A stretch of DNA of 47,745 nt from Allomyces arbusculus (taxonomy: Eukaryota > Blastocladiomycota > Blastocladiomycetes > Blastocladiales > Blastocladiaceae). Position numbers and translations under genes: made by a program. How positions within the stretch are numbered: the first letter of the stretch is position 1; each line of letters begins with the position of its first letter. Where the stretch lies: assembly GCA_027604705.1 (NCBI GenBank), contig JADHYV010000109.1, forward strand, positions 1 through 47,745, given 5' to 3'. A model generated the notes under the pieces. It was not told the origin of the DNA, did not search any database, and was given only the letters and a program-made list of their open reading frames with translations. Shown here piece after piece: positions 9,725 to 20,640 of the stretch.

Positions 9725-12700
9725 TTAGGCACCAGTGCCCTGAACCGACGTTTCGCCGTCCGAGTCGGACGAGTCCGGGAAATCCTCGTTGGGCGCGCTA
9801 TACACGCTGCCGTACTCGGGCCTTGACTGGATTCGGTCGTTGACGACACGCGCGTCGGGGAGCCCAGACGGATCGATTTGGCGCCGGATCAGGCGTCGAA
9901 TAACCTTCGGGATCAGCGAGGCCGGCTGGACCCATTTGGCGGTCACGTCCGTGGACTAGGACAGAGAGAGGGAGGGTCAGTTTGGGTCGTCAAGTCCAAG
10001 TATCAAAACGAAAGAGGACAACGTACGGGTCGATACGCCGGCACTGCATACCCCAACCCCTCTGGAACACTCCGCTGCGTGGCACTCGCCAAATGCCCAA
10101 GCAAATGCGACGTCGCATCGAGCGACCGCAAATGCATTTGCAGCCGCACGTCGGCCGACCCTTGCAGCTGCGAGAGCAGGTACATGTAGAGCATGTAGAC
10201 GGCAAACGCCTCTTCGAGCACCAAGATCATCGCATGGAACAGCTCCGAGTGACCCGTCTCGCGCAACTCGGCCGCGTGCTCAAACGCAAACAGGACATAC
10301 TCGGCCAGACTCTCGAGCAACGTCTTGGCCCCGTCGGCCATGTCCATTTTCACTTCGTTTGACAGGTCCGGGTGCTGCGGCCGCGCGTGGTGGTGGTGTG
10401 CGCCCGCGTACGGCGATGTCGCTGCCGTCGACGTGCTTGCCCCGGTCGCTGCCGCATCGGCCGGATCAGCCTTGGCGGGGTCGTGTACGTGGTAACTGCC
10501 ATCAAGTTTCGGAAACTTCACGTGGAACTGCGCGACGGCGAGCAGCACGCCCGCGTAGAGTGCGACAAACTTCTCGCGCGCGTGGAACGGCGTGCGGAAC
10601 TGCGCCCTCGCCAACTCCATCGGTTCCGTACCACGCGGCGGCGTCACGATATCCGCGACGAGTGCCGGACTCGCGTGTCGTAGGACCGTGTGCACGAGAC
10701 ACAAAGCGCGCAGCGCGACGAGCGGGTCCGTATAGAGCGCCGGTTGCCGGAGCCGGTCCTGCCACCAGGCGACGCGCGACGTGTGCACGATTGCGCACCG
10801 CCACGACTCGGTCACGATGCGCGTCAGGTACTTGGTCCGGAACCCGCGCGGCGCCTGCAGGTACCGGTCGAGCCACGCAAGCCGGTTCTGGAACCGGTGT
10901 GGTCGCGTCGGGGTGGGGGCCACCGAGAGCAGGTTGGCGGACCCGTTGGCGCTCTTGGCCATCGACGACTTGGACCCGCCCAGCGGCGACGGCGTGCCCG
11001 TGACTGACGGGTAGCTGCCCGCAGCAGCGGCGGCGGGGGACGGGACCGGGGCTGATCCTCCACCGTACGATGCGGCGCGACGGTGCAGGTTGGACGGTCC
11101 ATTGCCGGTCGCGGTCGCGGCGGTGGCGCCCATGGCACCTGTGACGCCCACGCTCATTGGTCGGTCGAGCACGTTCAGGCTGCCCTGGCTGTGATATGGG
11201 ACGCCCGGCGTCGGCATGGGCATGGGCATGGGCACGCGCATCGGCGACCTGGCGCCGGCAGATGAGCCGTTGCTATCGAGCGTGAGCCGACCGAACGTGT
11301 CGTTGAGACCGCCCATGGATCCAGGACTCGCAAACATTTGCTGTTGTGGAACGGGCGGGGAGGATCGTTGCGCGTACGCGACGGCAGCAGCGGCGGCAGC
11401 AGCGGCTTGCTGCTGTTGTTGTTGTTGCTGTTGCTGTTGCTGTTGCTGCTGATCTTGGAGCTGCCGCTGTTGTTGCTGTTGCTGCTGCTGGTACGCCGCG
11501 ACCGCCTGCTGCTGCTGTTGCTGCTGTTGCGCGTCCGGCGGCGGCCCGAACGGCGACATCGGCGCATACGCAACCGTCGGCGACCCCCCCGCGCCTGGCG
11601 TCGGCGGGTACCCGCCCGTCTCGGCCGGACCGCCAATCACGTCCTCGAACGCCGGGAACGGCGACCCGTTCCCCGCAGGCATCCTCGGTCCGGGCGCGAC
11701 GGGGGAAGGGAACGGCTGAAACATACCGTCGGCCAACTGGGCATTCGGAATCGCCGATGTCGACGTCGGGCGCACGCGACCGCGGCGCATCGGTTGCGGC
11801 ATCGGCATGCTGCCGGCACCCATGTAGGGCCCGTTCGCGCCCGGCATGGCCATTGGCCGCAAGCTGTTGGGCAGCATCATGGGCGGCGCGCCGGAGGGCT
11901 GCGGCGGTGGCGGGGGCATGACGGCGGGCGTAGGGGTGCGGTCCGGGTAAATGTTTTCGATGGGTACGGGCAAAGCGCGCAGTCGGCAGATTTCCTTGAC
12001 GAGCTGGTAGATGTTGGGTCGGTCTTGCGGGTTTTCCTTGAGGCACCACCGGATCATGTTGATCAGGTCCTTGGAAAAGACGGGTTCGGGCGGGATGCGG
12101 TACCGCGCGTGCATAATTGCGTTGACTCCTTCCTTTTCAAACGGTGTCGTGTAGTAGCACACTGTTACGATGAGATCGATGGCCAAAAGCGTAAGCTTTG
12201 ATCGCGAGCGGGGAAAGACAGCGCAAAAAGCGTACGCTTGTAGAGCATCACGCCAAGTGCCCAAATATCCACGGCCTCATTGATCCCGCGGCCCATATAC
12301 ACGTCGCACAGTTCCGGCGCGCGGTACTGGACGGTTGTGTGCTTTTGCACGTCCTCGTGCGTCACATCGAGCTCGGCCTTAGAAATCGAGAACGTGGCCG
12401 ATCGCGGCGGCAAAATGTGCGTCGTGGCACTGCCGAAATCGCACAGCTTGAAGTCGTTGGAAGCGGAGAGCAGCAGGTTTTCGACCTTCAAGTCCTGGAG
12501 ATGTCCGATCAAGGCAGGTGAGCTCTCGCGACTGAGGGGGAAGGCGAGAACATGGGCCACGTACGCGGTGGATCACGGGCGGCTTGGCATAGTGCATTCG
12601 CGCAACCCCCTCGCACGCGTCACCAAAGATCTTGAGGATTTCGGGCTCCTTGAGCCGATTGTGCAGGCGACGGTTCATGACGTCGACAACGTGGCCACCT

Positions 12701-13266
12701 GGCAAATCAGAGACGTGAGCCAAGCCAGGCCAAAGGAGCACAGGTCGACAGACGACGCGAACGTACCGGGACAGTACTCCATCAAGATGAGCGCGTGCTG
12801 CCCGCCTTGGTGGACAAACTCAGCGTCGATGAAGCGCACAATGTTCTTGTGGCCCGTAAACATTTTCTGCAGCGATTCGCGGCACGATAACGCTGTCAGG
12901 CTCGCGATACAAGCAACGACATCTCGTTTGGGGGTAAGCGCACCATGTATTGCACCTCGTTTTGCATGCAGCGCATGCCCTCGGACGTGCTCGTCGAGAC
13001 GGTCTTGAGCACGACAATTTCGTTGGTCGACTCAAGCCTGACCAGGTAGACGTGGGCGAGGCCGCCTTGAATCGCAGAAAAAAACCAAAGTTCGGTCAGC
13101 GTTTCGCTGGCAGCAAAGCACTTCTTGGCAATGGTGTGACGCGGTGCAGCTGTCAATGCACGGACACCGCGAAACGGGTCGGATCCACAATACCTTCAGC
13201 CAGGAACCGGTCGACGACGACACGTTGCTCGCCCACTTGCAGGACGGTGCCGGGAATGAGCTTCAT
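9725..13266 (-). CDS. AAK1/Ark1-type (NAK family) protein kinase with C-terminal ANTH-like region
   Basis: Seven exons: 13194-13266, 12944-13065, 12767-12866, 12565-12698, 12236-12494, 10027-12161 and 9725-9955, giving 1017 residues. The kinase domain (about 10-305) is NAK type: LAEGGLAHVYLVRLESTNE, MQNEVQYMKMFTGHKNIV, LMEYCPGGHVVDVMNRRL, HRDLKVENLLL, CDFGSATT, YRAPEL and LCYYTTPFE. It is followed by Pro/Met-rich sequence, Gln runs (about 440-485), then a helical block (about 655-930) resembling an ANTH (AP180/Sla2) domain: WLDRYLQAPRGFRTKYL, ALRALCLVHTVLRH, AQFHVKFPKLDGSY. NAK kinases regulate clathrin endocytosis through adaptor and Pan1-type substrates; ANTH domains bind phosphoinositides at coated pits. 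Every intron join keeps family continuity. The ANTH call is by eye. Confidence 0.9.
11413..11530 (-). repeat. Gln-coding CAG/CAA tract in the NAK-type kinase
   Basis: On the minus strand, runs of mixed CAG and CAA codons encode two to three poly-Gln stretches split by short A/Y or R/L/D interruptions. Mixed codons suggest the Gln run is kept at protein level, not as a pure CAG microsatellite. Confidence 0.85.
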
Positions 13267-14061
13267 GGCGGCGATAGGAGCGAGTAGAGGTTGACGACGG
13301 GGTCGAGGTCGTTTGCCAGGCGTTCGGCTGGGTGGTGCGCGCAACAGTCGGGCAGCGACTGGTTGTTCTTGATTCCTGCGCGAATTCTCGCAATGGGCCG
13401 TCGTGCGCGTGTGGAAAGGGCCCGCAGAGGGGCGGTCGAGCGGGCAGGTCCAAGAGCGCGATCGCACGTGAGTGTCGGGAGCTGGCTCGGAGCGAAGTGA
13501 ACGTTGGTCGGGCGCGCAATGCGGCAAGTTGGTCGGGTGCAGCGGGCGCGCCGGGCCCTCCAATTGTCGTGCGCTGTTGCTGCGTTCTGCTGCGAGGAGA
13601 AGTGGAGAAAGGCCAGGCGGGGCAGCGGCGCAAGGAGGTGCCAAGGTGGGTGCAGACTGCAGCGTGTCGCGACGTGCAGCGAAGTGAAGCACGCACTCTC
13701 CTTCGGCGTGGCGAACAGGCGGACAAGACCACCAAAAGGCTGCGACGCCTGCGCAACCGCCACCGCGGCAGACAGTCGACGCTTGCTGCTGCCTGACCGC
13801 ACGCAGGCGTCCGATGCGTCTGGCTCCCTTGCTGTTCTTTTCATCACTTGCAACCATGCCAGCGACGACGACGACGAGGAAGATCGCGGCAACGAAGTCA
13901 ACGGCGCCCATTCCCCGCACTCTACGCTCCGGTCGTGTTGGGGCATGCTGGTACACGGCACTCGTCGTCGCCCGGCCGCAGCAACCCGCATCCAAGTTCG
14001 ACCGGGCGGCATCAGCACCAGCTGCACGCCCTGCAGTACTCAAACCATCATCACCTTCGTG
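13267..14061. promoter_or_regulatory. Divergent promoter region, NAK-type kinase / CDK20
   Basis: A 795-bp space between divergent starts. It is GC-rich and open in several frames on both strands, but none shows family similarity. It probably contains both 5' untranslated regions. Confidence 0.5.
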
Positions 14062-15090
14062 ATGCTCCAGTCGATGCACTCGTACAAGGTCCTCGAGCGC
14101 CTCGGCGAGGGCGCTCACGGCGTCGTCGTCCGCGCCAAGGAACTCGCAACGGGCCGCATCGTCGCGCTCAAGAAAGTCTCCGTGCGCCCGCACCAGATCC
14201 TGCCTGTCATGGTCTTTCGCGAAATTAAGGCGTTGCAGCACCTCGACCATCCCAACGTCGTCACGCTCGAGCATGTCTTCACGCACGGGTCGGCGTTTGT
14301 CATGTGCTTCGAATACGTCGAGCGCGACCTGGCCGACCTGCTCAAGAGCGCGCGCCCGCCGCTGCCGGAACCGCATGTCAAGACGTGGAGCCACATGCTC
14401 CTGTCGGGCGTCGCGCACTTGCACGAAAACTCGATCCTGCACCGCGACTTGAAACCCGCCAATTTGTTGATTACACGCGCCGGCCAGCTCAAGATTACCG
14501 ATTTTGGGCAAGCGCGGCTGTTTGATGCGAGCGTGTCGCCAACAAGCTACCCGATGAGCCACCAGGTCGCGACACGATGGTACCGCGCACCCGAGCTGCT
14601 CTATGGCGCGCGGTACTACACCGAGGCAGTGGACCTGTGGGCGGTTGGCGCGATCATTGGCGAGCTTCTCAACCATGCGCCGTTGTTCCCGGGCCAAAAC
14701 GATATTGACCAGCTCTACGTTGTCTTGTGCTCGCTCGGTACGCCGACCGACGACGACTGGCCGGTACGCAGCTCGCAGAAATCGGCACTTGGGAACGTCG
14801 TGAGCATTGCTCACGCCCAATTTTTTTTCTAGACCATGCGACAGCTGCCTGATTTCCACAAGATCCACTTCCCCGAGTTTCCGAAACGGTCTGTCGAGGA
14901 CCTAATTCCAGACGCATCGCGGTCAGCCCTCGACCTGGTCGGCCAATTTCTCGTGTACGACGGCGCCAAACGTACCTCGGCCGTCGATGCACTCAAGCAT
15001 CACTACTTTCAAGTCGCGCCGTTCCCGGTCGACGTGACTGTCTCTCCTTTGGACTTGGATTTTGCGGCAACGGCTGCTCCGCTGAACTGA
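14062..15090 (+). CDS. CDK20: Cyclin-dependent kinase 20 (CCRK) homologue
   Basis: Exons 14062-14763 and 14833-15090 give 319 residues. Diagnostic features: LGEGAHGVVVRAKELATGR with the Gly loop, VALKKVSVRP (catalytic Lys), FREIKALQHLDHPNVV in the PSTAIRE position, HRDLKPANLL, TDFGQAR, QVATRWYRAPELLYGARYY, LFPGQNDIDQLYVVL and the C-lobe LVGQFLVYDGAKRTSA. The REIKALQ helix and HQVATRWYRAPELLYGA block favour CDK20/CCRK over CDK7. In animals and algae CDK20 controls ciliary length and ICK/MAK kinases, which suggests a flagellated organism. The DFG motif is followed by Gln instead of the usual Leu. The start could be the Met 12 nt downstream. The 69-nt intron has donor GTACGC. Confidence 0.9.
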
Positions 15091-15434
15091 TGGCTGACGG
15101 CCATCGCTTTTGTTGTTGTTGGGCTCTGTTCGCCGTCGAGACCGATTCTGTCCGTGATCTCCTTTTTTCCATACCGTATATTGATCTAAAAAGCCGTGTT
15201 TTGCTCTTTTGAACAGCGAGCACCGCGAGCGCAGCCAGATCGTGCGCTCGTTGACACTCGTTGACTGTCGGCCTGTCCCCCTCCATTCATTCGTGAGTGT
15301 TCAGCGGACTTGTCACCTGCGTCGTCTCCAACTACAGACATCCACGCCGCACCGGCGCGCTCTGAATTTCCGACCCAATACTTGACCCAAAAGGCGCCAA
15401 CTTGCCGCAGCCGATTCGGCCGCCATTACCAGCA
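15091..15434. other. Intergenic between CDK20 and the orphan gene
   Basis: A 344-bp region with T-rich 3'-end-like sequence, then the presumed upstream region of the next plus-strand gene. Nothing else is seen. Confidence 0.5.
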
Positions 15435-16706
15435 ATGTCGACACTATCGAGCCCACCAAGCGCCGTCGTCGCCCACCAGACCGCATTTTCGACCGAGAAA
15501 CCCAGCTCCGGGCCAAAATCTGCTACCGTGATCATGAACCGCGCGTTTGACCTCGTTTACACGGGCGACCGGCCGTCTTCGGCACTCTCGACACTCTCGT
15601 CGTCGAGCGGCGCGGCAACGTCGAGCCTGAGCACGGTCGCGAGTACCGCACCGTCGACCACCGTCGCCGCGACGCAGTTCACCTTTTCGATGTCGACCCC
15701 GGACGTGGTCATGGCCGAGGCCACGTATCCGCCAGCAACATGGCCGGCGAGCAATCCGTCGTTCCCAGGCGCCGGAGCAGGGTCTCTTGCGCCAGCACCA
15801 GTCCCGAATTTCGGCGCACCTGCGTCTTCGTCGTTATCCTCGACCTTGAGCGCGCCACCAGCACCCATTCCGTCGTCGAGTCTCAGCACCGTGCACTCCG
15901 CTCGGACACGCGCACCGGTCCCCGTCCCCGCACCTGCATCGACGCGCGCCACCCCACCTGCCGACACAGACGCTGTCGTCGACGATGACGACGCGACCGC
16001 CGCAGGCCCCATCCTGACAACGACGCTCAACCGCTACGACACATTCATTCTCAACGAGCCCTGTCCATGGCTCTACTTCCCACCCGCGACATCCGACACC
16101 GCGCGCTCCACCGCGCGCACCTCCGCATCCCGTCGCCTGGGCGTGGCTCCACCACCCCCCGCCCCCACCCCCCTCCCCATCACCTTCGGCACGGTCATGC
16201 GCGCAACCACCATCTCTGCAACCGACCCGGACGCGCCTGTCACGTTTCACCGGCTCGTCCCTTACGCACGCCACCCCGGGGACCCGTTCCTGGCCTCGAT
16301 CGAGGTAGAGCTCGCACGCATGAACACGGCACCCGCAACACGGCCGGAGGAGGTGGGCGCAGTGTATACGCTTGAAGGGCATACGATCTTGGTCGTGGAG
16401 CCGGTGCGGCTGATCCGGCCCGCACATGCGATGGTCCCGGATCGCGATAGACGGTTGTTGTTTTTGCAGCCGGAGGTGGTCATGAATGTGCCGGTTGTCC
16501 CGGGCGCGGCGGAGGGGGTGCCGCGCAGGCCGGTGTTGCTGGTCACGGATGACGAGGTTGCGGAGGCGGTGGCGTTGGGGGAGTTTTGGGCGAAGGTGGA
16601 TGCCGAGGAGGAGGAGAGGGCCAAGGAAGAGGAGGAGAAGAAGGTGAAGGAGGGGAAGGGCGTGAAGGACGTCGAGATGGCGGCCGCTGGGCCGTCAGGT
16701 CAATGA
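15435..16706 (+). CDS. Orphan S/A/P-rich protein with acidic-basic C-terminal helix
   Basis: A single open frame from the first ATG gives 423 residues. I do not recognise the family. Residues 1-190 are low complexity (Ser/Ala/Pro/Thr) with a DDDDA acidic patch near 192. A more globular middle (about 200-370) contains LNRYDTFILNEPCPWLYFPP, FHRLVPYARHPGDPF and YTLEGHTILVVEPVRL. The C terminus is strongly charged (EEEERAKEEEEKKVKEGKG), likely a single helix. There is no signal peptide or membrane segment. Codon use and GC content match the neighbours, and no other long frame explains the stretch, so it is probably a real lineage-specific gene. It converges on the TTD14-like gene 216 bp downstream. 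Confidence 0.68.
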   Translation: MSTLSSPPSAVVAHQTAFSTEKPSSGPKSATVIMNRAFDLVYTGDRPSSALSTLSSSSGAATSSLSTVASTAPSTTVAATQFTFSMSTPDVVMAEATYPPATWPASNPSFPGAGAGSLAPAPVPNFGAPASSSLSSTLSAPPAPIPSSSLSTVHSARTRAPVPVPAPASTRATPPADTDAVVDDDDATAAGPILTTTLNRYDTFILNEPCPWLYFPPATSDTARSTARTSASRRLGVAPPPPAPTPLPITFGTVMRATTISATDPDAPVTFHRLVPYARHPGDPFLASIEVELARMNTAPATRPEEVGAVYTLEGHTILVVEPVRLIRPAHAMVPDRDRRLLFLQPEVVMNVPVVPGAAEGVPRRPVLLVTDDEVAEAVALGEFWAKVDAEEEERAKEEEEKKVKEGKGVKDVEMAAAGPSGQ

Positions 16707-16922
16707 AATGCACGTTTACCTGCACGACGCTTTGGTTAGAATGAGGTGAAGGCACAACACGCGAGGTACTATTACATTTTGGTCACGCAAACAACAAAAC
16801 TTCACACTTTGAATCACGCAAAATGAGAGCGGCCCTCATTTCTCTACGAGATGCTCACGTCGAGCAACGAACGGCCTGACACGCCAAACCAAAACCGAAA
16901 TCAAACACTTCAAAAAGCGCAT

Positions 16923-18650
16923 CTACGCGCGCAGCTAGACAAGTGAGACAATGCCCCGGTCCTATCCGCATCAAGTCCACCAGTTAGCACATGGACGCTC
17001 CAATCAAATCGAAGCGAAAGTAATGTGCAGTGCACCACGTACCATCTCCTTCTTGGCCAGCGAGTACATGCTGAAAGCCGGGTCCTGCGTGACCTCACGG
17101 TCGACGGACACGAACGGCGGCAGCATGCGGGCAATCGCCGCGGCCTCTTCGTCCTCGGTTAGGGGGGACCCGTCGTCGTGCGTCGGCGTCATCAGGTAGG
17201 CCTCCATCAGGACCAGTCCCGGGCAGGGGGAGACGTAGGTATCGAGCTGGAAATAGTGGTTGTCGTAAATGAAGCAGCGGCGGTTCTAGATTGTGTCCCG
17301 CATGAGCAAAGACGTTAGCAAAGTTTCTCCACCCGACGCCGAACCAACAGATCTCGCGCAACTCGCGCACCTTGATGACCACATGCCGCGACGGGTCCGT
17401 CTGCGGCTTAAGCGACTCGTACTCTCGCCCGTTCAACGACCGGCGCTCCTCGACACGCTGCCCCGCAAATGGCGCGTGCCGCGTCGTCAAGTTGTAATGG
17501 CACGTGCCCGATGCATCAAAGCGCTTGCGCATGCGCACCTGCATCCCGTCCTTAACCACGTCCACCAGATACCGGTGCTCGACGGTGAAGTCGCGGTACT
17601 CGACGGGGAACGGACCGTTCGCGTCAAAGTACTTGACGAGAAACTTGTGCTTGCGAATGTTCTTGCCCCACCGCTTGTCCTGCATGCCCATGCGGTTGAG
17701 CACTATGGTTCAATTGCGGATCCGGGATCGGTGAGTGGAGGGCCGGAGTGCGTGCAATGGAGGAGAGAGGGGGGGAGGTGCGTACGCGCTTCCACGACGC
17801 GCTTGCACTTGCGGTCAAAGTCGGTCGAGTTGTCGACGCAGACCATGTGCGGGTGCCCGATCCATGCGTTCTTGACGAGCGTATCGAGCGTCCGCGCGAG
17901 CTCGACGCCTTCGGACCGCGTCGCGTTGTTGGCGTTGCCGTAAAAGGCCTCAGCGCCGTCGGCTGCCGTGACCATGTGAATTCTGCGCCGCGGAGAAAAT
18001 AGAAGTGGTGGAGATGGTCAGCAACGGGTCGGGGTGGACAGTACCGTTGATGCTCTGGATCAGGGTGGAGAGAATTGCCAGCAACGGACACGGCATCGTA
18101 GCGCTCGTCACGAATCGTCACCTCCTCAAGGCCCATTTTGTGCAAAATCCTGAGCCAGACCGGGCGCGGGATATCTAGAATACAGCCGGTTAGGCGGTGC
18201 CTTGCACCAAACCAAACTCGGCGAGTCGTTCAATCGTACAAGCCGAGGGATCCTGAAAAAGCACAACCGTCCAACGATTTTAATTTCCACCTCCCCATCC
18301 ACAAATCCAACCGCTGCATCGCGTACCATTGTGCCCCGATCGCAAAGCACGACCGACTTTTGTCCATTGTTCTTGTAATTCGAGTGCGCGAGATCGATAT
18401 ACGTCTGCTCGAGCTGCAGTAGCACCTGCAGCAAGTTCTCCTGGAACTTTTCCGCCTGCTCCTCGTCGAGCTCGCTGAAAACGATCCCACCGCTCAGCAA
18501 GATCGTGGCCGTTTCAGGCACGCGGTAGACCTTGTAGTTGAGGTTTTCGAGCATATCCGAGAGCATCGTCTGCACCGTCGACTTGCCCGAGCACGGGCCG
18601 CCCGTCAGGGCCACGACAAAGACGCCCGACGTTTCTTCGACTGCGATCAT
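16923..18650 (-). CDS. TTD14-like P-loop NTPase with C-terminal CYTH-like domain
   Basis: Exons 18327-18650, 18240-18252, 18090-18174, 17786-17982, 17371-17702, 17043-17285 and 16923-16934 give 401 residues. N-terminal AAA_28-type P-loop: VVALTGGPCSGKST (Walker A), VYRVPETATILLSGG and LCDRGTMD. Next come YDAVIHMVTAADGAEAFYG and GHPHMVCVDNSTDFDRK. The second half looks like a CYTH/triphosphate-tunnel fold: FLVKYFDANGPFPVEYRDF, VRMRKRF, YNLTTRH and FIYDNHYFQLDTY. This order matches the TTD14 family, where the fly protein binds GTP and phosphoinositide and is needed for TRPL channel trafficking. The 13-nt exon and the last 12-nt exon rest on frame continuity; without the last splice the frame stops at 17004. 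Biochemical role here is unknown. Confidence 0.84.
18240..18252 (-). other. 13-nt micro-exon of the TTD14-like gene
   Basis: Flanked by TTTTTCAG and GTACGA on the minus strand. Including it turns DRGTM plus the next exon into DRGTMDPSAYIPRPVW, the expected family sequence in the right frame. Skipping it breaks the frame. Confidence 0.75.
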
Positions 18651-19405
18651 GGTGCTGATTGGGGCGGCGGCGACAGCAGCAGCGGCGGCGCGAGGACAGG
18701 TCCAGACGGTGCAGCGGCGGGGCGGAGCTGGATGTAGCGGGTGCACACTTGCTGGTCCGGAGCAAGTGCGGGGCCAACGACGACCGGGGAGACCTTGATG
18801 GCACAAATCGACGAGACAGAGTTGACCAAAAAAGGAGGAACCGCCAAAGGCGGGGCAATCTCGCCCTTATGAGGCCGGCCATGATACGCTGGGCGCGGCC
18901 AGGATCACCGTCAACCCCTGGGATCCTCGAACGATGTAATCTCGTGTGTTGCGCTATCTCGGATCATCCCCGCACCAAGAATTTGCACGCAGTCTCAAAG
19001 TTGCAACCGCGGAAGTGGGCACGCATGGGCCCAATGCGAGGGCTTGCATGAAAATGAGATTGAAAGACGGCGAACAGGCAAGCTCCTCGCCGCTGATTTG
19101 GCGTCGGATTTTGCGAAATTTTCGACGGAAAACCTGGAACGAAACACTTGAACGCGCCTGGCATGAGTGAACGCCTCAATAGCACCCGGATCCGTCCGCG
19201 CAAGGAGATTGTAATCCCATATCTTTGCGCTTGATGTGACGGCCGTGTGATGGCACGCCGATTGAGAGGAATGAGCACCAAAGGGAAATGTTTTTGGGCC
19301 GCACCACGTGGCACTTGGGCAACCTGAGAGAGGGTCGAGAGCGTGGAGACCGAACGGAGAGAACGAATCGCTAGCCTCAGCCATCATACAATAATATTGT
19401 TGCCT
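18651..19405. other. Intergenic between panB 3' end and the TTD14-like start
   Basis: A 755-bp stretch holding the upstream region of the TTD14-like gene and the panB 3' end. Its GC is lower than the genes (18.9-19.3 kb). No gene or RNA is recognised. Confidence 0.5.
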
Positions 19406-20640
19406 TTACTCGGAGTCGGTACGGTTGGCGGTCGGTGTTCCTGCCGGCGCGCGGTCGTTCGTGGCCGTGAAGGCCTCAAACTTAACCTGCTCCTCGGCGG
19501 GCATCGGATACGTGTGCTCCACCGCCGGGAAAGTGCCGGCCTTGACCTCGCGGCAGTAGTTGGCGAGCGCCTCGACGGCCGTCTCGGACATGTTGGCATA
19601 CTGTTTGCAGAATCTGGTGGTCGGCGGGCGGGTGAATTATGGGACGGTGGTCGCGACAAAATAATGGCCAGCGAATCAAGACGTACTTTGGCACAAAGCG
19701 ATCAAAGATACCGAGCATGTCCTGCTGCACCAGAACCTGGCCCGAGCACCCGGCACCGGCGCCGATGCCAATCGTCGGGATCCGCAGCTGCCGTGTAATG
19801 TACTCGGCGACCGGTGCGGGCACTGCTTCGAGAACCACGGCAAAGCAGCCCGCGTCCTGCAGGGCAAGCGCGTCCTCGACGAGAACCTTGGCCTAGTGAA
19901 CGAACCAGCGTGTGAGCACATTGTCCACCCTCCAGAAAGATAAAAGGAAAATGAACGCGTACGCTTGCGGCCGACTTGCCCTGCACGCGAAACCCGCCCA
20001 GCATGGCGAGCCGCTGTGGCGTGAGCCCAATGTGCCCAAGCACGGGAATCCCCGACCGCACAATCGCGCGTGCCGTCTCGGCCATATCCTTACCGCCCTC
20101 GATCTTGACCGCCTCCATGTTCCCCTCCTTGATCATGCGCTGCGCGGCTCGGATCGCGTCCGTTGCGCATGCCTCGTACGTGCCAAACGGCAAATCGGCA
20201 ATCAGGAACGCGCGCTTGGACCCGCGGGCCACGGCGCGGCAGTGGTGCAGCATCTCGTCGAGCGTGATCGAAACGGTCGAGTCGTACCCGAGCGCAACCA
20301 TGGCCAGACTGTCGCCGACGAGAATCGTTTCGGCGCCTGCGCGCTCGGCCCACATCGACGTCGGGTAGTCGTGCGCAGTGATCATGGTAATCTTGTCGCC
20401 CTTGCGCGCGACCGATTGCAGTGCTTGGATCGTGACCTTTTTCTTGAGCGGGGAGGGCGGGTAACTGGCCACGGCTTCGACGGGTGGGCGCGAGCTGTAG
20501 GACCGGACGGGTGTCGCCGTGATCCGACACGCCGTGGAAGCGGTGGAAAAAGTGCAGGCAACGCGTGTGGCCACGCTCGCCAGCGGGCGAGCGGATTGGC
20601 GGAGTACTGAGGAGACCATCGTTGCGGTTGGCTGGATCAT
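19406..20640 (-). CDS. panB: 3-methyl-2-oxobutanoate (ketopantoate) hydroxymethyltransferase
   Basis: Exons 19963-20640, 19687-19892 and 19406-19613 give 363 residues. The first 50 residues are rich in Arg/Ser/Thr/Ala with no acids ([18 protein letters not shown]), typical of a mitochondrial presequence. The enzyme core is clear: [36 protein letters not shown] (metal-binding Asp), AVKIEGG (substrate Lys), [18 protein letters not shown] (catalytic Glu) and [15 protein letters not shown]. It makes ketopantoate from ketoisovalerate and methylene-tetrahydrofolate for coenzyme A synthesis. The frame stays open upstream to about 20847 without an ATG, so 20640 is the chosen start. It is divergent with NDUFS4; both products act in mitochondria. 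Confidence 0.95.
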
